Shown here piece by piece: positions 44,692 through 53,864 of a stretch of DNA of 64,000 nucleotides; within the stretch, counting starts at the first letter, position 1, and every line of letters begins with the position of its first letter. The notes beneath the pieces were generated by a model. That model ran no database searches, was not told the DNA's origin, and was given only the letters and a program-made list of their open reading frames with translations. Position numbers and translations under genes: made by a program. The stretch lies in the NCBI RefSeq assembly GCF_022429645.1, contig NZ_CP092480.1, positions 461,501 through 525,500 on the forward strand, read 5' to 3'. Origin of the DNA: Lutibacter sp. A80 (lineage in GTDB: Bacteria > Bacteroidota > Bacteroidia > Flavobacteriales > Flavobacteriaceae).

Positions 44692-47061
44692 TTCTCGCAT
44701 AATTTCTTCAAAAGTAATATTGTTTTCTTCAGATTTATTAAAATTAATTGTTACACGAAGTGCTTTTAAACCTGTAATGCCTTGTAGATCTTCTATATCT
44801 AATTTTTCTATAGGGTTTAAAAAATAGTTTTTGTCTTGTAAGTATTTTATATACTTTAAATATTCTTTAGCATCGTTGTTTTGGCTGTAAACAATTGCTA
44901 TTTTACCAGGTTGTGTTAATCGCTCATTTGTGTTTTTTATCAGTGCTTTATCAATACGTTTTTTAATTATTTCATATCTAATATTGTAAGCTCCATCAAC
45001 ATCAAAACGTTTTTCATCCATTCTAAACCTTATAGCTAAAGGAGTACTGTGTACTAGTATTAAAGAAGCTACTTCTAAAGGATGTTTTAATTTGGTTTTT
45101 AATTTATTTGCTAAATTTTCCGATTCACACAACATTTGTAATTGCCATAATCGTAAGTTGTATAAGTATAATTTATTATAGGTACGATCATTAACTAAAG
45201 ATTTTCCAATATACATATTATGGTCAATTCCATCAGTTTTATAACGTTCAAAGTAATGAGGGAACATTTTTTGAGCTTCAACTTGTTTTAAATCAATATA
45301 TTTAGATAATTCTTCATTTAGTAAAGTAACACTTTCTTCGTAATCTTTTCTTTTTTCATAAACAACTTGAAGTTTATCATCTAAATGACTCATATATAAT
45401 TCTATATCTTGATTTAGATCGTTGTCAATGGTTTTTAAATGATTAAAAACTGGATAAATATCTTTATTTAAAAAGTCGGTAACCATAACTTCATCACCAG
45501 AATTTAAACCATCTTTAATATCTTTTAAACAAGTGTCTATTCTATATAATAAATCTTTATAAATAGGAAGTTTATATTTTGAATTTGTTTTTTCAATTAT
45601 ATTTCTTGCTAATTTTAATTGTTTGCTTAAATCTTTTTGAATGGCATAATTACGAGCTATAGATGAACCTTTAATATCTGTTTGTCCATATAGTGGAATA
45701 ACATTTTCAAACACTATACTTTTTAAATTATAAGGAATTTTTTCTGTATTATTTTCTGTAAAAAATAGCGTTTCAGCTTGTTCGTAAAATTTCCACTTTA
45801 CAGTTGGATGTAAGGAGGTGTAATTTTCTTGAATTATGGATTCTAATTTATTTTCAATTTCTTCCATTATTCTTTTTACAGCTATTTTAAAAACTGGAAT
45901 AACATCTTTTAACTTATAGGCATTTATTGAATTTAATTCAAATTTATTTTTTGATACTATTTCCATAATTCCAAATAAATCTTCTTTTAATTTTAAAGGA
46001 ACTAGAATAATACTTTGTATGTTTTGTTTATCTAATGCTTTATAGAGACCATTGTAGTGTGTTGCTTTAGCATAAGCTTCTATATCTGAAATTGCAATAA
46101 GTTCATGGTCTTTAAAAACTGTTGTGATAATGTTTTCACAAAAATAGCCGTCAAAATCAAAGTCTACTTCTTCATTTAGTAGAAAGCTTTTTTGTATTTT
46201 ATGGTTTTTAAAAGTTGTATTCGTTTTATTAAAATGGTAGGTAGAAAAACCAAAGAGAATATCGCTAGAACCAAATAGTTTGGCAATACTTTTTTCTATT
46301 TTATCAAAACTATTTTCATCTTTTTTATTTCTAATTAAGTTTTCGGTTAAATTAGCTAAAGACTGATCTTGTGTAACATCAAACAAGTTCATAATACCAA
46401 ATCCAGTAAATTGGTAACTGTTAGGAGGAAATTTTTCTTTCCAAATATCTATGTTATCAAAATTATCTAATAATAATTTTACATCTTCATCTGTTATTAT
46501 TGGAGCAGAAGCTAAGGGTTCAACTTTAAAAAAATCGCCATTAATAAGTGTTCTATAATGTTTGGTAATACCTGTTTTTATATTTGGTATATCAAAAAAG
46601 AACGGTCTCCTAAAATCAACATTAACATTATAATAACTAGATAAAATAAAGGAACAACTTAAAATGTAAATGTTAAGTTCATCAAAATTTCGAAGTTTAA
46701 ATTCAAAATCTTCACCTGCATCTTCAATAATTTGTTCAAACCTTTTAGAGAGTTTAAAAGTTGTAAATTCAAAAGGAATTGTAGCAGCTTTTATTTCATT
46801 ATTTTGTAATAATTCTGGAAATAAAAAAGATAATAATTTATCAATTTCTTTATTGTATTTATTTAAATAACTCAGGTCTTCAAACCCGTCTCTTAATTCT
46901 GGAAATTGTTTAAATTCCTCTAATAAATTAATTGCTATATGTTGTAAATAACTATTTTTATCTTGTGCAAGTTTCTCTAAATATTCAAACACGGCAACAA
47001 AACTAACCTTTAGTTTAATAGGTAGTTCGGATTTATTTATATTATAAGGAAGAATTTTCAT
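44677..47061 (-). CDS. Large GAF-domain-like cytosolic protein, unknown function
   Basis: A 794-residue soluble protein without signal peptide or membrane helix. Around residues 260-390 a GAF-like fold is suggested (LLNEEVDFDFDGYFCENII, IQSIILVPLKLKEDLFGIMEIVS, then AYKLKDVIPVFKIAVKRIMEEIE). The N- and C-terminal thirds are helical (RKDYEESVTLLNEELSKYIDLKQ) and not recognised. Conserved GAF proteins of this length exist in Bacteroidetes without assigned function. The ligand is unknown. Convergent with the HD-PycTM gene. Identification rests on the middle domain only. Confidence 0.65.
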   Translation of the reverse strand: MKILPYNINKSELPIKLKVSFVAVFEYLEKLAQDKNSYLQHIAINLLEEFKQFPELRDGFEDLSYLNKYNKEIDKLLSFLFPELLQNNEIKAATIPFEFTTFKLSKRFEQIIEDAGEDFEFKLRNFDELNIYILSCSFILSSYYNVNVDFRRPFFFDIPNIKTGITKHYRTLINGDFFKVEPLASAPIITDEDVKLLLDNFDNIDIWKEKFPPNSYQFTGFGIMNLFDVTQDQSLANLTENLIRNKKDENSFDKIEKSIAKLFGSSDILFGFSTYHFNKTNTTFKNHKIQKSFLLNEEVDFDFDGYFCENIITTVFKDHELIAISDIEAYAKATHYNGLYKALDKQNIQSIILVPLKLKEDLFGIMEIVSKNKFELNSINAYKLKDVIPVFKIAVKRIMEEIENKLESIIQENYTSLHPTVKWKFYEQAETLFFTENNTEKIPYNLKSIVFENVIPLYGQTDIKGSSIARNYAIQKDLSKQLKLARNIIEKTNSKYKLPIYKDLLYRIDTCLKDIKDGLNSGDEVMVTDFLNKDIYPVFNHLKTIDNDLNQDIELYMSHLDDKLQVVYEKRKDYEESVTLLNEELSKYIDLKQVEAQKMFPHYFERYKTDGIDHNMYIGKSLVNDRTYNKLYLYNLRLWQLQMLCESENLANKLKTKLKHPLEVASLILVHSTPLAIRFRMDEKRFDVDGAYNIRYEIIKKRIDKALIKNTNERLTQPGKIAIVYSQNNDAKEYLKYIKYLQDKNYFLNPIEKLDIEDLQGITGLKALRVTINFNKSEENNITFEEIMREISPN

Positions 47062-47224
47062 GAGAATACATATTAATACTTTAGTTTGGTCGTAAGTATT
47101 GCTGCAAATTTACGGTTTTATTTTTCTTTTTTAGTTTCCAACAAGCTGGTATTAAATAAACTTTTATTTTAGTAGTACAAAAAACATAAAATAAATTATT
47201 TTTACCTTTCTAAAATTGATAGTT

Positions 47225-48064
47225 ATGAGTAATATAAAATGGAAAACCGTTAAAGAATTTGAAGATATAACCTATAAAAAAAGCGGAGGAGTAGCCCGTA
47301 TAGCATTTAATAGACCGAATGTTAGAAATGCATTTAGACCAAAAACAACTAGTGAGTTGCTCGAAGCTTTTCATGATGCGCAAGAAGATTTAAATATAGG
47401 AGTTGTGCTTTTAAGTGCTGAAGGACCAAGTACAAAAGATGGTGTTTTTAGTTTTTGTAGTGGAGGAGACCAACGTGCACGTGGGCATCAAGGATATGTG
47501 GGAGAAGATAATTATCACAGATTAAATATTTTAGATGTACAACGTTTAATCCGTTTTATGCCTAAAGTTGTAATTGCTGTAGTGCCAGGTTGGGCTGTTG
47601 GTGGCGGACATAGTTTACACGTAGTTTGCGATTTAACTTTAGCAAGTAAAGAACACGCCATTTTTAAACAAACCGATGCCGATGTAACTAGTTTTGATGG
47701 TGGTTATGGTTCGGCATATTTAGCTAAAATGGTGGGACAAAAAAAGGCACGTGAAATATTTTTCTTAGGAAGAAATTATTCTGCACAAGAAGCTTATGAA
47801 ATGGGAATGGTTAATGCAGTAATTCCTCATGAAAAATTGGAAGAAACTGCTTTTGAATGGGCACAAGAAATTTTAGAAAAATCGCCAACTTCTATTAAAA
47901 TGTTGAAATTTGCTATGAATTTAACTGATGATGGAATGGTTGGTCAACAAGTATTTGCAGGTGAAGCAACGCGTTTAGCGTATATGACTGAAGAAGCAAA
48001 AGAAGGAAGAGATGCTTTTTTAGAAAAACGTAAACCTAACTTCGACAAAAAATATTTACCATAA
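47225..48064 (+). CDS. menB: 1,4-dihydroxy-2-naphthoyl-CoA synthase
   Basis: Crotonase-fold enzyme that closes the naphthoquinol ring in menaquinone synthesis. About 279 residues. MenB signatures: RIAFNRPNVRNAFRPKT, FSFCSGGDQRARGHQGYVGED, AVVPGWAVGGGHSLHVVCDLTLAS and QTDADVTSFDGGYGSAYLA, the last typical of MenB rather than other crotonases. The frame opens at a TTG (47216), but the ATG at 47225 (MSNIKWKTV) is the normal start. It lies 10 kb from menF-menD, with unrelated genes between. Confidence 0.96.
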   Translation: MSNIKWKTVKEFEDITYKKSGGVARIAFNRPNVRNAFRPKTTSELLEAFHDAQEDLNIGVVLLSAEGPSTKDGVFSFCSGGDQRARGHQGYVGEDNYHRLNILDVQRLIRFMPKVVIAVVPGWAVGGGHSLHVVCDLTLASKEHAIFKQTDADVTSFDGGYGSAYLAKMVGQKKAREIFFLGRNYSAQEAYEMGMVNAVIPHEKLEETAFEWAQEILEKSPTSIKMLKFAMNLTDDGMVGQQVFAGEATRLAYMTEEAKEGRDAFLEKRKPNFDKKYLP

Positions 48065-48175
48065 ATAACTTTCTCTTATTTAGTTAGTTGTAAAAATTAA
48101 GTTTTAATTTTTTATTATATTTATAGTTTGTAAAAGTTTAAAAATAATAAGTAACTCAATTTAAAATAATGCATT

Positions 48176-49159
48176 ATGAAATCTTTTAAAATTAATTATT
48201 TTTTATTTACGCTTATTATTTTACTGCAAATCATTTCTTGTAATACTGCTAAAACCATCGTCCCAAATAATGGTCAAGAAATTCAATCATTAAAATTAAG
48301 TGGTGGCTCAAGTGGAATGGAAAAACTAGATGATACATCTTATTTAGTAGTTTACGATATAAAGAGTTATAAAGAAGGACCCCGATTGGCTATATTAAAA
48401 ATTACTGAAGAAGGAACTCAAGTTTTTCCAATAAATATTTCTGAATGGGGCACTGAAGGAATAGCAAGTGATTTAGAGAGTATTTGTAAAATTCCAGGAA
48501 AAATAGATGAATATTTTATTGCAGAATCTGGAAATTGGAAAGGAGAAATTGGTAGAATATTTCATATTAAAGTGAATACTTCTAATTTAACAGCTACAGT
48601 TTTAGGAATAACAAAATTGCCTTTAATAACTATAAATAACTTAGATTTTGTAGGTGATCAATATGAAGCAATGGCCTGTTTACCATACAATAAATCTGAG
48701 AGAATATTAATGTTAGCCGAAAGGGGAGGTTCAGAAGCAAATCCGAATGGAATTGTAAGATGGGGAATCTATAATTTAGAAACTCATACATTGGTTTTTA
48801 GTGATTTAGGCTTACAAGGTATTAAAGTTCAAGCGCCTGGAAATTGGACAAATACCAATAAAAAAAGAGATGTTACAGACCTTCATATAGATGATGAAGG
48901 AGGGATTTGGGCGGCAGCTTCCGAAGATATTAGTGATGCAGGTCCTTTTTATTCTGTAATTTATAAAATAGGACAAATAGACACATTTAATAAAGAATGT
49001 CCTTTTGAAATTTATAGTAATTTTTCTAATGGAGAAGTTATTTCAGGATTTAAAGTAGAAGCACTTTCGGGACCTACTAAAAATATTAAGGCTACCCATT
49101 CTTTTGGAACTGAAGATGAAATTTATGGAGGTGTATGGAGACCAATAACTGTAGAGTAA
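48176..49159 (+). CDS. Lipoprotein, beta-propeller-like (phytase/SdiA-regulated type)
   Basis: A 327-residue lipoprotein with lipobox IISC near residue 22. The body has repeated propeller-like blocks (GMEKLDDTSYLVVYDIKSY, DLESICKIPGKIDEYFIAESG, DVTDLHIDDEGGIWAAASE) comparable to esterase-like phytase or SdiA-regulated proteins. No catalytic motif is clear. Probably periplasmic or outer-membrane attached, role unknown. It precedes the copper cassette, but no operon link is evident. Confidence 0.65.
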   Translation: MKSFKINYFLFTLIILLQIISCNTAKTIVPNNGQEIQSLKLSGGSSGMEKLDDTSYLVVYDIKSYKEGPRLAILKITEEGTQVFPINISEWGTEGIASDLESICKIPGKIDEYFIAESGNWKGEIGRIFHIKVNTSNLTATVLGITKLPLITINNLDFVGDQYEAMACLPYNKSERILMLAERGGSEANPNGIVRWGIYNLETHTLVFSDLGLQGIKVQAPGNWTNTNKKRDVTDLHIDDEGGIWAAASEDISDAGPFYSVIYKIGQIDTFNKECPFEIYSNFSNGEVISGFKVEALSGPTKNIKATHSFGTEDEIYGGVWRPITVE

Positions 49160-49291
49160 TTTTTACTAAAAAATAGATACTTAAAATAAGAGTAAAAAAT
49201 AAAAAACAGCTATATGATAAAAATCAGTATAATTGTTGGTTTAAATAATTATACATTAGGATTTTTTTAAAAAAAATCTGATATTCGCCAC

Positions 49292-49657
49292 GTGAAAACA
49301 GCGGCACTTATATTAGCTTTATTTTTATTTTTTAAACCAATACTTCCGCTATTGGAGTATGCTGCTTTTTATGATTATATAAAGAATGAACTTTGTATAA
49401 ATCAAGATGTTCCTGAAATGCAATGTAACGGAAAGTGTCATTTAAAAAAAGAATTGGTAAAAGCTTCCAATTCCGAAAATGATACAAAAAAAAATCATTC
49501 TTCTTCTGCAGAGCATTCTTCAGTTTATTTTTATGAAAAAATAGCTTGTTATAACTGCTTAATTTCAGAAGAACAAAAATCAAAATTAAATATTGCATAT
49601 AATAATAGTTATAAATTTCATTATATGGGATTCGTTTTTCATCCTCCACTAGTTTAA
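49292..49657 (+). CDS. Small Cys-rich membrane-anchored protein, first gene near copper cassette
   Basis: A 121-residue protein with GTG start. An N-terminal hydrophobic segment (AALILALFLFFKPILPLLEY) is followed by a Cys cluster (CINQDVPEMQCNGKCHLKKEL) and a later CYNC pair, so at least five Cys plus a His are on the outer side: a likely metal or redox site. Similar small proteins are found beside TonB receptors in Bacteroidetes (memory). Function not established; a copper-handling role is inferred from the neighbours. Confidence 0.6.
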   Translation: MKTAALILALFLFFKPILPLLEYAAFYDYIKNELCINQDVPEMQCNGKCHLKKELVKASNSENDTKKNHSSSAEHSSVYFYEKIACYNCLISEEQKSKLNIAYNNSYKFHYMGFVFHPPLV

Positions 49658-49979
49658 CTTTTTCATAAAGTACTAAATTTTACAATCAAAATACCGTAGT
49701 GTTTAGCTAGCAAATTTTTGTATAGTTAATCATAAATATGCCTTTTTTAGTTATGTATAATTAAAATAGGGTTAGTATAATATATCTTTATTATAATTCA
49801 TTAAAAAGGATATGTTCTAAGTTTGATGTACAAGTTTTTTACTCTTTTAAATAGTAGTACAATTGGTTTTTAACCTTTGTAATTTCTCTAAATAATTATG
49901 TGTTTTTCATTTTGAAATACATTTATAAATTTATTTGAGACTACTTTATTTTCAACAGTTTTTAATTAAACAATAACTA
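49658..49979. other. Intergenic region with no gene seen
   Basis: 322 bp, very A/T rich, between the Cys-rich gene and the lipoprotein gene. I find no ORF of interest, no clear TAnnTTTG promoter and no strong hairpin. It presumably holds the promoter of the copper cassette and perhaps a regulator site. Confidence 0.4.
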
Positions 49980-50903
49980 ATGAAACGTTTACAAATTATT
50001 GTAATTGTAGTTTTTATTATGGTAACTTCTTGTACTATAGATAAAACAGATTACGAGGCAGAATTAAACATTGAAACCACCGAATTTATTGAATTTAAAG
50101 AGGTAACTTCTATTAGTAGTGGTAATTATACTATTAATATTGAAGCTTTAAATGGAGTTTTTTACAAAGGCTATAATAAAATTCATTTAAAAGTTAATAA
50201 CACATTAACCAATGAAAATTTGGAAGGTTTAGAGTTAACTTTTTTGCCAATTATGACAGATGCTAATGGAAACAAAGTTTCTTGTCCGCATAGTTATAAT
50301 TTGGTATATAATTCAACAGAAGCTTATTATGAAGGTTATGTTGTATTTACCAGTGAAAGTGATTCTACGGTAAATTGGCAATTATTTATAGATGTTACCG
50401 AAACTAATGAAACACAGACGTTGCAACAAATTATTACTGTTGAAGAACAAACTAATTTAAATCTAAATATGACGGCGTTTACAGGCAACGATGGCGAACA
50501 GTATTTTATAGCTTTAATTGCTCCACAAAGCCCAAGTGTTTCTCAAAACGATTTGGTTGCTGGTATTTATAAGTACAATCAACCAACAAATGAAGAGGGT
50601 ATTTTTCCAGATCCTTCTCAGTTTTCTTATTCCATAGTTCAAAATCACACCTTATTATTAGATCCAAGAATGCCAGAACCTTCAATGGGAAATCATTCAT
50701 CGCCTAATAATCAAGATTTAACGCAACAGAGTGATGGTTTATATTATGGTGTTGTTAATTATACAATGACAGGTAATTGGACATTGAATTTTATTTTACA
50801 AGATGAAAATGGACAAATTATTAAAGGAACTGAAGTTTCAACAGATTTTACACCAGGAATAGAAGGAGCAAAAGGAGAATTGTATATAGATATTTTATTT
50901 TAA
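49980..50903 (+). CDS. Lipoprotein of the copper cassette
   Basis: A 307-residue lipoprotein with lipobox VTSC. Two beta-sandwich modules with similar patterns are visible (GNYTINIEALNGVFYKGYNKIHLKV, then LNMTAFTGNDGEQYFIALIAP), reminiscent of YtkA/FixH-like domains. Met and His residues are present (MPEPSMGNHSS), which could bind copper. It is 4 nt upstream of the TonB receptor and so part of its transport system. Family assignment is tentative. Confidence 0.65.
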   Translation: MKRLQIIVIVVFIMVTSCTIDKTDYEAELNIETTEFIEFKEVTSISSGNYTINIEALNGVFYKGYNKIHLKVNNTLTNENLEGLELTFLPIMTDANGNKVSCPHSYNLVYNSTEAYYEGYVVFTSESDSTVNWQLFIDVTETNETQTLQQIITVEEQTNLNLNMTAFTGNDGEQYFIALIAPQSPSVSQNDLVAGIYKYNQPTNEEGIFPDPSQFSYSIVQNHTLLLDPRMPEPSMGNHSSPNNQDLTQQSDGLYYGVVNYTMTGNWTLNFILQDENGQIIKGTEVSTDFTPGIEGAKGELYIDILF

Positions 50904-50907
50904 AACT

Positions 50908-52893
50908 ATGAGAATAATAACTATAGCATTGCTCTTAATAACAACAATTGTAAGCGCCCAAACTATGCAAAAAAAGAGCGATAGTTTAGGTGTAGCTTTA
51001 GATGAGGTTGTAATAATTGCAGCTAAAAAAAAGCAACTAGAAACTGAAATGAAAATGGCAGTTACTGTAGACGAGTTTTTGGCATCTTCAAACAATATAA
51101 GTTTTATTAAACGTGGTGCTTATGCTTGGGAACCGTTATTAAATAATATGAGTACAGAACGCTCTACAGTAACTATTGATGGTATGCATATTTTTGGTGC
51201 ATGTACAGATAAAATGGATCCTGTAACGTCATATGTTGAAAGTAATAACCTTTCAGAAATAGATATAAAATCTGGGCAAGAAGGAAGTTTACACGGAGCA
51301 ACAGTTGCTGGTAGCATCAATTTGAAAAGGAAAAGCACCGCATTTACATTTGAGGAAAATTACAAAGGTGCATACCAGACTGGCTTCGAGTTTAATAATA
51401 ATCAATTTTTTAACCTTGCAAATGCTTCTTATTCAAATAAAAAGTTGGTAGTGGACGCAAGTATAGCTCACCGAAAAGCAAATAATTATAAAGACGGAAA
51501 TAATGATGAAATAAAACATTCTCAGTTCGAAAAATTAAATGCTTCTATCGGTATTGCTTATAAAACAAGCGAATTATCTTCTTTAAAAGTAGATGCAATT
51601 TTTGATAAGGCAAAAGATGTTGGTTTTCCGGCACTTCCAATGGATTTATCCCTTTCTAGAGCACTAATAACATCAGTTGCATATAAGCAGTTTTTTGATA
51701 AAGGAACTCTAAAAGTTTGGGATACTAAAGTTTATTTTAATGCTGTAGAGCATTATATGGACGATACAACACGACCTGAAAATTTAGTGCATATGGATAT
51801 GCCAGGGTGGAGTACAACTTATGGACTAGTGTCAAAAATAAACTTAAAAAAAAATGATTTTTCTTCAGAAATACAGTTGAATATTTATGATAATTTATCT
51901 ATTGCAGAAATGAGAATGTATCCACAAGACAGAAGTGAACGTACTATGTTTGCTTATAGCTGGCCTTGGGTTACAACGCGTTATGCAGGACTTTCAACAA
52001 GTAATTTGTTGGAAATTTCAGAAATAAGTCAATTTAATTTTGGGGGATCTTTAGGTCTAAATTACAACTACTCTAAGTATGCGGAATTTAACTGGATTTT
52101 TCATCCAGGAGCACCTCAAGAAAAAACACGACTTTTGCCAAGTTTACATGCGGGTTATACACTACAAATTAATAAATATAATTTTTCTATTGGAACTGGT
52201 TATGGACATAGAGCACCTTCTGTTTCGGAAGGTTATGGCTATTATATTTATAATAGTTTTGATAGATACGATTATATTGGGAATCCAGATTTAAAAAATG
52301 AAATTTCTTATGAAGTAAATGCTAGTGCTGGTATTAAAATTGAAAAAGGAAGCCTACAGGCCAAAGTAAACTATTTCTATATTAAAAATTATATTATAGG
52401 AAGAATTTTAAGCTTGGGAAGCCCTATGAATTATCAGTCTGTAGGAGTAAAAGGCTATACTTCGTTAGACAATGCTTCACTATTTAATTTCTCTTTAGAT
52501 GCTAGTTATAATCTTCTGGATAATTTACATTGGAAAGGAACTTTAACCTATGCAAGAGGTTTAGATGATCATAAAAATAACTTACCATTTATTCGTCCTT
52601 TAAGTTATCAAACATCCTTGCATTTTTCATATCGTAATTTTGGGTTTTTAACGTCGTTAAATGGCGATTTTACACAGGCTAATTATAGTCCTGAATATGG
52701 AGAAGATGAAACTCTTTCTTACAAAAATTGGAATATTTCTGCAGATTACACCTTTTATATTAAAGATTATAAAACGGTATTTCAGGTGGGTGCAGAGAAT
52801 ATATTTAACGAGTATTATAGCACTTATGCCGATTGGGGAAATATACCAAGAATGGGACGTAATGTATTTACGTCTTTAAAAATAAATTTTTAA
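50908..52893 (+). CDS. TonB-dependent receptor, probable copper importer
   Basis: A 661-residue outer-membrane receptor with signal peptide (MRIITIALLLITTIVSAQ). The plug domain spans about residues 30-140 and carries IFGACTDKMDPVTSYVE (C99, M103), matching the CxxxM motif of the copper receptors OprC and NosA; HMDMP near residue 292 is another Met/His cluster. The barrel ends with aromatic residues (NVFTSLKINF), the usual assembly signal. There is no N-terminal carboxypeptidase-like repeat. With the adjacent MbnP/MbnH pair this points to copper rather than siderophore uptake; the specificity is inferred. Confidence 0.82.
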   Translation: MRIITIALLLITTIVSAQTMQKKSDSLGVALDEVVIIAAKKKQLETEMKMAVTVDEFLASSNNISFIKRGAYAWEPLLNNMSTERSTVTIDGMHIFGACTDKMDPVTSYVESNNLSEIDIKSGQEGSLHGATVAGSINLKRKSTAFTFEENYKGAYQTGFEFNNNQFFNLANASYSNKKLVVDASIAHRKANNYKDGNNDEIKHSQFEKLNASIGIAYKTSELSSLKVDAIFDKAKDVGFPALPMDLSLSRALITSVAYKQFFDKGTLKVWDTKVYFNAVEHYMDDTTRPENLVHMDMPGWSTTYGLVSKINLKKNDFSSEIQLNIYDNLSIAEMRMYPQDRSERTMFAYSWPWVTTRYAGLSTSNLLEISEISQFNFGGSLGLNYNYSKYAEFNWIFHPGAPQEKTRLLPSLHAGYTLQINKYNFSIGTGYGHRAPSVSEGYGYYIYNSFDRYDYIGNPDLKNEISYEVNASAGIKIEKGSLQAKVNYFYIKNYIIGRILSLGSPMNYQSVGVKGYTSLDNASLFNFSLDASYNLLDNLHWKGTLTYARGLDDHKNNLPFIRPLSYQTSLHFSYRNFGFLTSLNGDFTQANYSPEYGEDETLSYKNWNISADYTFYIKDYKTVFQVGAENIFNEYYSTYADWGNIPRMGRNVFTSLKINF

Positions 52894-52933
52894 AAATAAT
52901 AATTAAACAAACAATAATAAAAAATCGAAAACA

Positions 52934-53788
52934 ATGAAAAATTTAAAAAACTTTATTTTATTAGCTATTTTATCAATTACATTTATAGCCTGTGAAGATG
53001 ATGATATACCCGTAGCAAACAATGTAGTGTTAGAATTTAATAACACATTTAAAGGTACTACTATAGTGCTTGGTACCGATGCTACAACTGCAACTGTTAA
53101 TACTTCAGAAGCAGGACAAACACATTATTTTTCTGAATTAAAATATGTGATTAGTAATATTAGACTTATAAATGCTGAAGGAATTGAAATTCCTTATAAC
53201 GTTAACAATTTAGATAATGGTGCAACAGTTGTAGATCATTCTAAACCAGAAACATTACAGTATATTTTAAATAATATTCCAACTACAGAATACACACAAA
53301 TAAAATTTGGCTTAGGAGTAAAAACGGAATTAAATACTTTAGATCAAGTAAGTTTTCCTAACTTTTATGCAACTGCAGGTGCAAATGATACTCAAATGCA
53401 CTGGGAGTGGGGTACAGGCTACCGTTTTACAAAAATTGAAGGATTTTATGGTGAAGATAGCAATCAATTATCTTTTCACTCTGGTAGTACTGTAGAAGGA
53501 ACTGAAGGAGATGAAAGTACTTATGTACCAGGTGTAGATGCTTATAGAGATATTACATTAAACTTACCAACAAATGTAATAGTTGGTAGTAATGCTCCTA
53601 AAATTAATATTGAAGTAGATTTTGATAAGTTGTTAAGTGGAGCAGCTAATACAATTGAGTTAGGTGTAGATAATGCAACTCCGAGTATTCATACAGCAAA
53701 TAATATGGTGTTATTTGTAGATAATATTGGTGGTAATGGTTCAACTAATGTAACAGGAATGTTTTCTATTGAAAATGTAGAAAATTAA
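52934..53788 (+). CDS. MbnP-like lipoprotein
   Basis: A 284-residue lipoprotein (lipobox IACE near residue 19). The MbnP family segment MHWEWGTGYRFTKIEGFY near residue 158 supplies conserved Trp/Tyr residues; YVISNIRLINAEGIEIPY and NLPTNVIVGS also fit. In the family, the partner MbnH oxidises a Trp of MbnP to make a copper-binding site. Here the likely partner is the dihaem peroxidase just downstream. A perfect hairpin separates the two genes. Confidence 0.82.
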   Translation: MKNLKNFILLAILSITFIACEDDDIPVANNVVLEFNNTFKGTTIVLGTDATTATVNTSEAGQTHYFSELKYVISNIRLINAEGIEIPYNVNNLDNGATVVDHSKPETLQYILNNIPTTEYTQIKFGLGVKTELNTLDQVSFPNFYATAGANDTQMHWEWGTGYRFTKIEGFYGEDSNQLSFHSGSTVEGTEGDESTYVPGVDAYRDITLNLPTNVIVGSNAPKINIEVDFDKLLSGAANTIELGVDNATPSIHTANNMVLFVDNIGGNGSTNVTGMFSIENVEN

Positions 53789-53801
53789 CATTTAAATAGT
53801 T

Positions 53802-53835
53802 AGAGCCAACTATGTTTGTAAAATATAGTTGGCTC
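53802..53835 (+). terminator. Hairpin between mbnP-like and mbnH-like genes
   Basis: AGAGCCAACTAT and ATAGTTGGCTCT form a perfect 12-bp stem, loop 10 nt, followed by TTTTA. It looks like a terminator, or an attenuator that reduces expression of the peroxidase relative to the receptor and MbnP. Confidence 0.7.
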
Positions 53836-53864
53836 TTTTAAACAATCTCATAAAATTTATTTTA

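Noticed and set aside
43440-47061. A complete Pycsar operon
   Set aside because: Only the TM effector domain is recognisable; neither neighbour contains a nucleotide cyclase motif, so I call an effector-domain fusion, not a full Pycsar system.
49332-49649. 105-codon minus-strand ORF opposite the Cys-rich gene
   Set aside because: The plus-strand protein has a coherent hydrophobic anchor and Cys motif and matches a known gene type; the minus product looks random.
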